NCBI GenBank assembly: GCA_019637195.1
Contig: JAHBWA010000003.1
Span: forward strand, 84,667-148,666
DNA from: Labilithrix sp.
GTDB taxonomy: Bacteria; Myxococcota_A; Polyangia; Polyangiales; Polyangiaceae
Length of the DNA: 64,000 bases
Reading direction: 5' to 3'
Shown here one piece after another: positions 57,911-64,000 of this stretch. Numbering within the stretch: the first letter of the stretch is position 1; each line of letters starts with the position of its first letter. The notes under the pieces are model-generated. The model saw only the letters and a program-made list of their open reading frames with translations, ran no database searches and was not told the DNA's origin. Made by a program: the position numbers and the translations under genes.

Positions 57911-58897
57911 TCAGCGCCGGAGCAGCGCGCGCAGCGCGGCGAGAGGATCGAAGCCGAGCGTGCTCGAGACGTCGCGATCGCCGACGGCGTCGCCCAGGCG
58001 GCGACGCGCGTGGGCCATCAGCGGCTCGAGCTTGCGGAGCGTCTGGCTCTGCCCGGCGATCGCGCGGAAGCTCTCGAAGGCGAAGCGCGCCCCGTCCGCG
58101 CCGAGCGCGAGGCGGATCCCGACGGGCATCGGGGAGAGGATGACGTCGCGCACGACCGCCGCGCGTCCCCACGCCCCCGGCCGCGCGTCGACCTGGAGCT
58201 CGCGGAAGCGGTCGACCTCGGCGAAGCAGCCCATCGCCACCGGCGCGTATTGCTCCTCGACCGCGCGCGCGACGTGCCTGTAGTCGCGGCGCCAGTCCCC
58301 GGAGATGAGGCCCATCCGGAGCCGGACGTCCTCCGGTCCGGCGAGGACGTCGAACGCGTCGCCTCGCCGCCGCGCCACGCCGGCGGTCCAGAGGTCGCCG
58401 TGACGGAAGACGCCCAGCACCATCGCGTGGCCGTCGGGGCAGATCGAGTCGAACGCGCGACGCACCATCGTCTCGGTCGGCTGCGGGAAGCCGTGGAGGC
58501 GCATCGGCCAGCGCTCGATCGCGCCCTCCTGCATCATCTCGCGGGCGATCGTCACGAGGAGCAGCGCCTGCGCGGTGAGGTCGTCGGTGCGCCGGAGGCG
58601 GGCGCCGAAGCGCTCCATGACCTCCTCGAGCGCCCCGCTCTCGGCGGCGAGCGCCCAGCTCGCGTGGTGCGTCTCGGCGAGATCGGCGAGCGGGACCGGC
58701 CAGGGGCCGCGCGGGTCGAGCCGGCCGGTCCGCGTGTGGAGGAGCTTGCGCAGGCGGCCGCCGTCGTGGATCGCGATCACGCCCCCGCGCGGGCGCGTCG
58801 CCTCGCGGTCCGGCGTGGCGCGGGGCTTCCAGAGGTGGAGGAAGCGCGTCCACGTCTCGGTGGTCCAGCCCTCGAAGCGAACATCGGGCGTGAGCAC
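57911..58897 (-). CDS. Hypothetical protein, 328 aa
   Basis: The frame is long and well-formed, with genome-like codon use and an ATG start. It has no signal peptide, membrane segment or recognised motif. The first half is helical (ETHHASWALAAESGALEEVMERFGARL ... IAREMMQEGA). The second half is more mixed, with GVFRHGDLWTAGVARRRG. It is convergent with the small lipoprotein, 7 bases apart. Function not recognised. Confidence 0.6.
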   Translation of the reverse strand: MLTPDVRFEGWTTETWTRFLHLWKPRATPDREATRPRGGVIAIHDGGRLRKLLHTRTGRLDPRGPWPVPLADLAETHHASWALAAESGALEEVMERFGARLRRTDDLTAQALLLVTIAREMMQEGAIERWPMRLHGFPQPTETMVRRAFDSICPDGHAMVLGVFRHGDLWTAGVARRRGDAFDVLAGPEDVRLRMGLISGDWRRDYRHVARAVEEQYAPVAMGCFAEVDRFRELQVDARPGAWGRAAVVRDVILSPMPVGIRLALGADGARFAFESFRAIAGQSQTLRKLEPLMAHARRRLGDAVGDRDVSSTLGFDPLAALRALLRR

Positions 58898-59081
58898 GTC
58901 CCTACGCTAGCGTGCTGCCGGGCGCGGCGAGCCTTGTTTTCGCGCGCGCGCCTCGCTTTGTCGTCGATGACGCGCGTGGTCTACTGTCCGCGCTCGCCGG
59001 CTCGTGGGGCGCGATGTCTCTCGCGCGCGACGCCCTCGGCAACGAGCAAGCACGTCAACTCGACGCTTCAAGGAGAGCTCG

Positions 59082-59789
59082 ATGCAAGGTGGATGGCAGC
59101 CCCCGGGCGGAGGAGGATACGGACCGCCCGGTGGCGGTGGCGGCTACGGTCCGACTCCGGGCGGCGGAGCTCCGGGCGCTGAGGGACAACCCGCGTACGG
59201 CGGACAGCCCGCGCACGGCGGACAGCCCGCGCACGGCGGACAGCCCGCGTACGGCGGACAGCCCGCGTACGGCGGACAGCCCGCGTACGGCGGACAGCCC
59301 GCGTACGGCGGCGGCCCTCCTGGCCACGACTACGCGCCGCCGAACCCGTACGGCGCGCCCCAGGCCGGGCCCCCCGGCATGATGGGGCTCACGCCCCAGT
59401 ACGGGAACTACGAGTTCAACGACTACGAGAACTCGATCATCGAGAAGACCGCGAGCCGCGCGAAGCTCTGGGGCATCATCTCGACGACGATCGGCGCGAT
59501 CCAGATCCTCGGGAGCTGCGGCATGGTCGCGAGCCCGACCCTCGCGACCTACCTGCCGGCGGGCATCGTCGCCATCGTCGTCGGCGTGACGTTCATCGGC
59601 GCGGGCAACTCGCTGAAGGCCGTCGTCTCCACGCAGGGCAACGATCTCATGCACCTGATGCAGGCGATGCAGAAGATGAGCACCGCGTTCATCATCGAGA
59701 TCATCTGCGCCATCATCGGCTTCGTGCTCGCGGTCATCGGCATCATCCTCGTGATGTTCGTGCTCGTCGCGGCCGCGGCGACGTCGTAA
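59082..59789 (+). CDS. Membrane protein with Gly/Pro/Gln/Tyr repeat N-terminus
   Basis: This 235-residue protein starts at ATG 59082, supported by AAGGAG at 59070-59075. The first 95 residues are low complexity, with a GGGY/PPGG start and seven GQPA(Y/H)G units. Two hydrophobic regions follow (about 125-165 and 195-232), probably four membrane segments. The repeat-rich tail is like those of membrane proteins with disordered cytoplasmic ends. It is 10 bases upstream of the next gene and in the same operon as a histidine kinase. Confidence 0.75.
   Translation: MQGGWQPPGGGGYGPPGGGGGYGPTPGGGAPGAEGQPAYGGQPAHGGQPAHGGQPAYGGQPAYGGQPAYGGQPAYGGGPPGHDYAPPNPYGAPQAGPPGMMGLTPQYGNYEFNDYENSIIEKTASRAKLWGIISTTIGAIQILGSCGMVASPTLATYLPAGIVAIVVGVTFIGAGNSLKAVVSTQGNDLMHLMQAMQKMSTAFIIEIICAIIGFVLAVIGIILVMFVLVAAAATS
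59184..59309. repeat. Seven 18-bp tandem repeats (GQPA[Y/H]G)
   Basis: Seven units of GGACAGCCCGCGTACGGC, with TAC replaced by CAC in units 2 and 3 and one C/A change in unit 1. They lie inside the membrane-protein gene and are probably length-variable. Confidence 0.9.
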
Positions 59790-59799
59790 GACCCGGCCC

Positions 59800-60765
59800 A
59801 TGGCCGTCACGGTCGAGTCGCTGTTCCGCGAGACGTTCCTCCCGCTCTATCCAGAAGACATCCGGAGCGACCTCGCCCGCGCACGGAGCGAGGACGCAAA
59901 CCCGGCGAAGAACCCCAACGTCGTCGCGCACCTCGGCGACGCCGCGCGCATCTTCGTCGAGATGGCGCCGGCGGCGCTGGGGGTCGCCGCGAGCACGCTC
60001 GACCTCGACTACAGCGACGCGAGCGTCCACCGCCTGAGCGCGGCGCTCACGCCGGAGCGACGCGATCGCCTGGCCTCGCAGGGCGCGCGCGGCACGGCGG
60101 ACAACGTCCTGTTCAACTTCGTCGTCCACGGCGCGGCCTACGTCGGCTCCTGCGTCGTCCGCGCGCACGGCGGGGCGTGGGCGGTCCGCCGCCCGCTCTG
60201 GGAGAGCCTCGTCCACCTCTCGTCGCGCGCGGGCGAGGCCCAGCTGCCCGTCTTCCACTGGTGGCTCAAGTCGCTCGCGGATCCGAGCGCCGACGCGACG
60301 CTCCCGTCGCTCGCGGATCGCTACCGCGCCTACGTCGAGGTCCCGTGCGCGCGGCCGGAGGAGCTGCCGGTCATCGCGCCGCCCGACCGAGACCTGCCGA
60401 AGATCGCCAAGGGCGTCCGCTACGATGTATTTTACAAGTACATCAAGGCTCACCTGCCCGAGCTGCGCGACGTCGGCGAGGCGTTCCCGTCGCCCGAGCG
60501 GTTCGCCGACTACGAGCTCGCGTCGCTCTCGTTCGATCTCGTCGGCGACGGGCGCATGCTCGTCATCCACGGGCCGTCGAAGCACGGGCTCCACGCCTTC
60601 TGGATGACGAAGGAGGGCTTCGAGAAGGCCGCCTTCTGGCCGTGCGACTCGTTCCCGGCGCCGCTCCTCCGCGTGAAGGGCGCGGGCCCGACCCAGAAGA
60701 TCGAGATCCTGCTCTCGCAGGGCGGCGCCCAGGCGGCGATCGAGCTGCTCTGGTGGGGTCCGTGA
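59800..60765 (+). CDS. Hypothetical protein, 321 aa, kinase-operon member
   Basis: Cytoplasmic-looking protein without membrane segments. It has a helical first half and a beta-rich C-terminus ending in EILLSQGGAQAAIELLWWGP. A middle motif, YDVFYKYIKAHLPELRDVGEA, is unrecognised. The stop overlaps the GTG of the kinase (GTGA), so translation is coupled. A sensory or regulatory function for the kinase is possible but not shown. Confidence 0.65.
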   Translation: MAVTVESLFRETFLPLYPEDIRSDLARARSEDANPAKNPNVVAHLGDAARIFVEMAPAALGVAASTLDLDYSDASVHRLSAALTPERRDRLASQGARGTADNVLFNFVVHGAAYVGSCVVRAHGGAWAVRRPLWESLVHLSSRAGEAQLPVFHWWLKSLADPSADATLPSLADRYRAYVEVPCARPEELPVIAPPDRDLPKIAKGVRYDVFYKYIKAHLPELRDVGEAFPSPERFADYELASLSFDLVGDGRMLVIHGPSKHGLHAFWMTKEGFEKAAFWPCDSFPAPLLRVKGAGPTQKIEILLSQGGAQAAIELLWWGP

Positions 60766-62504
60766 CGAAGAAGGCCGGCCTCGGCCGGATCTGGAACCTC
60801 CTCGTCGGCAAGACCGAGCGCCGCCTGGCGATGGTCATCCTCGTGACCTCGATGGTCCCGCTCGCGGCGGCGCTCTACCTCGGCACGCAGATGTTCCGGC
60901 GCGCGTCGGCCGTCTGGTTCAACCCGGAGATCGGCGCGCAGCTCGATCGCGGCGTCGACGTCTACAAGGACTACGTCAAGGCGATCAAGGACGACCTCAA
61001 GCACCAGACCGTCGCCATCGCCTCGGACCCCGTGCTCCGCGAGGCCGCGCGCAAGGGCAACGTCGAGACGCTGGAGGCCGAGCTCGACGCGGTCTTCCCG
61101 CACTTCACGAGCCTCGTCGAGCTCCGCGTCCTCCGCGGCGCGCTCGCCAACCCCGCGCCGCCTTACGACACGGCCGAGGTCGACGCCAAGACGATGGCGC
61201 ACCGCGACCGCGGCCGGCCCGTCGACGCCGCGACCGAGAAGAGCCTGAGCCAGATCTACCCGCTGACCGACGATCCCGAGGGCCCGTGCGTCCTCGCCAC
61301 GTACGCGGTCTCGAGCAAGCGCCTCGACGAGCTCGAGAGCGCGGGTGAGGTGGTCAAGCGCTACCACCAGATCGAGGCGTCCCGCTCGGACGTCTACCAG
61401 GGCTACCTCAACGTCTACGCGCTGCTCCTCGGCGTCACCCTCGTCCTGACGGTGCCGCTCGGCATCTTCCTCGCGCGCGGCGTCACCAAGCGCATCAACC
61501 GCCTCTCGGCCGCGATCAACCTCGTGGCCGAGGGCGATCTCACCGTCCGCGTGCCGGTCACCGGCTCCGACGAGCTCACCGATCTCGCCCGGACCTTCAA
61601 CCGCATGATCGGCGAGATCTCGCAGTCGCGCTCGCGCATCGAGTTCCTCCAGCGCATCGGCGCGTGGCAGGACATGGCGCAGCGCCTCGCCCACGAGATC
61701 AAGAACCCGCTCACGCCGATCCAGCTCGCGGTCCAGGAGTGCCACCGGAAGTACGACGGCGACGACGCGCGCTACCGCGATCTGCTCGACACGACGCGCG
61801 AGATCGTCGAGGAGGAGGTCGGGACGCTGCGCCGCCTCGTCGGCAACTTCTCGAGCTTCGCGCGCCTCCCGCACGCCGAGCTCGCCGAGGCGAACCTCTC
61901 CGACTTCCTCCGCGACTGCGAGAACCAGCTCGGGCACCTCGAGGATCCGTCGCTCGGCGAAGGCTCCTCCGACGCCGAGCCGATCCCCTCGCAGAACGTC
62001 GAGATCCGCTGGGAGGTGCCCGTAGATCCGATCTCCGTCGCGATCGATCGCCAGATGTTGCGCCGCGTGATCGTCAACCTCGTGCGCAACGCCGTGCAGG
62101 CGATCCGCGACCAGCACGCCCGCGGCTCGCGCCCGGACGTCTTCGCCGCGCTGCCGTCCGGAGAGGTGCTCGGGCGCGTCGTCGTCAGCGCCGCGCGCGA
62201 GGGCGACGGGGCGCGCATCGAGGTCGAGGACGACGGCCCCGGCATCGCCGCGTCGATGCGCGGGCGCATCTTCGACCCGTACTTCACGACGAAGGCGGAC
62301 GGCACCGGGCTCGGGCTCGCGATCGTCAAGAAGGTCGTCGTCGAGCACGGCGGTGAGATCGACGCGAGCCGGAGCGCTCGGCTCGGCGGCGCCCGCTTCA
62401 CGCTCCACCTCCCGGGCACCAAGATCCTCGCGATCGCGGCGGCGGCGCGCGAGGCGCGGGAGCGAGCGCGTCAGCAGGGCGTCGAGACGGGCATCGGCGC
62501 CTGA
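60762..62504 (+). CDS. NtrY-like membrane histidine kinase
   Basis: This 580-residue protein from GTG 60762 has two membrane segments (about 27-48 and 215-240) around a periplasmic domain of about 165 residues. HAMP follows (RINRLSAAINLVAEGDLTVRV), then HisKA with AQRLAHEIKNPLTPIQLAVQE (NtrY-type H-E-x-K-N-P). The HATPase has NLVRNAVQAI, EDDGPGI and GTGLGLAIVKK. A short Ala/Arg tail follows. The response regulator partner is not adjacent; a sigma-54 activator such as the one at 24388 would be the class that matches. Confidence 0.93.
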   Translation: MTKKAGLGRIWNLLVGKTERRLAMVILVTSMVPLAAALYLGTQMFRRASAVWFNPEIGAQLDRGVDVYKDYVKAIKDDLKHQTVAIASDPVLREAARKGNVETLEAELDAVFPHFTSLVELRVLRGALANPAPPYDTAEVDAKTMAHRDRGRPVDAATEKSLSQIYPLTDDPEGPCVLATYAVSSKRLDELESAGEVVKRYHQIEASRSDVYQGYLNVYALLLGVTLVLTVPLGIFLARGVTKRINRLSAAINLVAEGDLTVRVPVTGSDELTDLARTFNRMIGEISQSRSRIEFLQRIGAWQDMAQRLAHEIKNPLTPIQLAVQECHRKYDGDDARYRDLLDTTREIVEEEVGTLRRLVGNFSSFARLPHAELAEANLSDFLRDCENQLGHLEDPSLGEGSSDAEPIPSQNVEIRWEVPVDPISVAIDRQMLRRVIVNLVRNAVQAIRDQHARGSRPDVFAALPSGEVLGRVVVSAAREGDGARIEVEDDGPGIAASMRGRIFDPYFTTKADGTGLGLAIVKKVVVEHGGEIDASRSARLGGARFTLHLPGTKILAIAAAAREARERARQQGVETGIGA

Positions 62505-62573
62505 CGGGCGCCGGGCGCCGGAGCCGCGGCCGCGGCGGAGGCATCCGCGTCGACGCGCTGCGTCTCGCTTGCT

Positions 62574-63227
62574 ATGTCCATGGCGATGTCCGACGAGCCG
62601 GCCTCGCCCACGACCGTCGACGCCCGCGAGCCAGCCGCTCCCACGACGGTCGACGCCCGCGAGCCGCGCGCCGCGCCGGCCTCGAGCCACACCCGGGCCG
62701 CGCTGACGGTGCTGGCCCTCGCCGCCGGCTTCGCGCTCGTCCCGCGCCTGACCCGCGGCTGCGAGGGCCTCTCCCTCGACGAGGACGCGCCCGATTTCAG
62801 CGCCCGGATCGTCGCCAACGCCGAGAACCTCGGCGGCGATGCGCCCGCGGGCGCCCCGCCGACGACGCTCGACCTCAAGAGCCTGCGCGGTCGCCCGGTC
62901 GTGCTCGACTTCTGGGCGACGTGGTGCGGCCCCTGCCAGGCCGAGGCGCCGATCGTGAACACGATCGCCCTCCGCTACAAGGACAAGGGCCTCGCGGTCG
63001 TGGGCGTGAACACCAGCGACGTCGAAGGCCTCGCCGAGCCCTTCGTGAAGAAGAAGGGCCTCGCCTTCCCGATCGTCTACGACGAGAACAACACCATCGC
63101 CAAGCAGTACGGGGTGTCGAACCTCCCGACGCTGATCGTCGTGTCGAAGACCGGGAAGATCGTCGCGATCCGTCAGGGTGTCACGAGCGACAGCGCCCTC
63201 GACGAGATCGTCCGCCGCTACCTCTGA
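62574..63227 (+). CDS. Membrane-anchored TlpA/ResA-like thioredoxin
   Basis: This 217-residue protein has a disordered N-terminal tail (PTTVDAREP repeated), then a membrane anchor (about 41-58, LTVLALAAGFALVPRL). The thioredoxin fold of the AhpC/TSA-Redoxin type has active-site WATWCGPCQAE and the cis-Pro in VSNLPTLIVV. Acts in the periplasm as a disulfide reductant, for example in cytochrome c maturation. Start at 62574 or the ATG two codons later. Confidence 0.92.
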   Translation: MSMAMSDEPASPTTVDAREPAAPTTVDAREPRAAPASSHTRAALTVLALAAGFALVPRLTRGCEGLSLDEDAPDFSARIVANAENLGGDAPAGAPPTTLDLKSLRGRPVVLDFWATWCGPCQAEAPIVNTIALRYKDKGLAVVGVNTSDVEGLAEPFVKKKGLAFPIVYDENNTIAKQYGVSNLPTLIVVSKTGKIVAIRQGVTSDSALDEIVRRYL

Positions 63228-63228
63228 T

Positions 63229-64000
63229 CTACGCGCCGCGCGGACCGCGCATCGGGAGGAAGAAGCGCGCGCCGGTGAGGTCGTTGACGCCGCAGTAGAG
63301 ATCCGCGTCGAAGGTCTCCTTCAGCGTCTTCCACGTCATGACCTCGGCGACGCCGCCGGAGGCGACGACGCGGCCGCTCTTCATCAGGACGACGCGATCG
63401 GCGAACTGCGCCGCGACGTTGAGGTCGTGCATCACGACGAGGCAGGCCATCCCGCGCTCCTTCACCTCCGTCGCGAGCAGCTCGTAGAGGTCGAGCTGGT
63501 GGCGCACGTCGAGGAACGCGCCGGGCTCGTCGAGCAGGAGCACCTTCGGCTCTTGCGCCAGCGCGCGGGCGACGGCGACGCGCTTCTGCTCGCCGCCCGA
63601 GAGCGCGCGCGCCGGCCGCGACGCGAGCGCGCGGAGATCGCAACGCGCGAGGGCCTCCTCCACGACGCGCTCGTCCTCGTCGGTCGCGCGCATCCAGCCG
63701 CCCTGGTGCGGGGCGCGCCCCATCGCGACGACCTCGCGCACGGTGAAGCCGCCCGCGATCTCCTGCATCTGCTCGACGACGGCGAGGGTGCGCGCCACGT
63801 CGGCGCGCGAGCGCTCGCCGAGCGGCTCGCCGAGGAGCCGGACCTCTCCGCGCGAGGGCGCGAGGAGGCCCGACGCCACGCGGACCAGGGTCGTCTTTCC
63901 TGCGCCGTTCGGCCCCAGGACGCAGACGATCTCGCCGGCAGCGACGCGAAGGTCGACCTGCTGGAGCTCGGCGGCCCGCCGCGGCGCGCCGTCCGCGGGC
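63229..64000 (-). CDS. ABC transporter ATPase of iron-siderophore/B12 type, 5' end outside window
   Basis: The open frame continues to the window edge on the minus strand, so the first residues are missing. Visible parts: Walker A GPNGAGKTT, Q-loop VVEQMQE, signature LSGGEQKRVAVARAL, Walker B VLLLDEPGAF and the switch His (VVMHDLN). The FecE/BtuD/HmuV-type layout fits uptake of siderophores, heme or cobalamin. The stop is 4 bases from the TlpA-like gene (convergent). Membrane components would be upstream, beyond the window. Confidence 0.9.
   Translation of the reverse strand, partial: PADGAPRRAAELQQVDLRVAAGEIVCVLGPNGAGKTTLVRVASGLLAPSRGEVRLLGEPLGERSRADVARTLAVVEQMQEIAGGFTVREVVAMGRAPHQGGWMRATDEDERVVEEALARCDLRALASRPARALSGGEQKRVAVARALAQEPKVLLLDEPGAFLDVRHQLDLYELLATEVKERGMACLVVMHDLNVAAQFADRVVLMKSGRVVASGGVAEVMTWKTLKETFDADLYCGVNDLTGARFFLPMRGPRGA

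Noticed and set aside
59184..59309. Short regularly spaced repeats as a CRISPR array
   Set aside because: The 18-bp units are directly tandem with no spacers and are in frame as GQPA(Y/H)G; this is a coding repeat.

Overview
High-GC (about 70%) bacterial DNA that looks like a myxobacterium, most probably a Polyangia-type member of Myxococcota. The reasons are an AgmX/PglI C-terminal energy-transducer protein, many short lipoproteins rich in Ser/Gly/Pro, DUF4384 and CHAT proteins, Uma2-family proteins, a bacterial VHL-beta domain, RHS tips and several IS66 elements. These are family-level judgements made by reading the translations; no database search was run.

Region 1 (1-5.7 kb) is the right part of an integrated replicon-like element. 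It holds a RepA-type AAA ATPase cut by the window edge, a HEAT-like protein, a CHC2-primase/P-loop protein and a tyrosine recombinase, all on + and tightly packed.

Region 2 (5.7-11.2 kb) is an RHS junkyard. Two 3' rhs fragments share a nearly identical core but have different Cys-rich tips. They lie with two members of a small downstream-protein family, a membrane protein, a serine-recombinase stub and IS66 remnants. DNA in the tips and downstream genes is visibly more A+T rich than its surroundings.

Region 3 (11.2-17.5 kb) holds two IS66 elements. One (11403-13841) has an 8-bp target duplication. The second (13850-17406) starts directly beside that duplication, has a frameshifted tnpC, and carries a SEC-C protein as passenger inside its inverted repeats. 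Remnants of older IS66 copies flank both.

Region 4 (17.6-46 kb) is ordinary chromosome. It includes an AgmX-like protein, a sugar dehydrogenase/cytochrome-like lipoprotein, an AlgX-like SGNH protein, an NtrC-type regulator with an SUMF1-domain protein, several GT39-like or other polytopic membrane proteins, and an Fe-alcohol dehydrogenase beside a PuuA-like glutamine synthetase. It also has a DUF155 protein, aspS, and a four-gene overlapping operon (35529-30383: flippase fused to a Gluconate-2-DH-3-like domain, GMC oxidoreductase, and two SDR epimerase/dehydrogenases).

Region 5 (46-64 kb) contains another four-gene overlapping operon (51785-46221: Cys-rich lipoprotein, DUF4384 lipoprotein, TPR-CHAT protease-like protein, VHL-beta lipoprotein). 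It also has an S33 hydrolase plus LuxR-type response regulator divergent from a double-headed hybrid histidine kinase, further lipoproteins, a repeat-containing membrane protein with a NtrY-like kinase, a TlpA-like thioredoxin, and an iron/B12-type ABC ATPase cut by the right edge.

Frameshifts are confined to the first 16 kb (HEAT-like gene, rhs, IS66 tnpC); the remaining roughly 46 kb is intact. This fits gene decay in accessory DNA better than a generally poor assembly.
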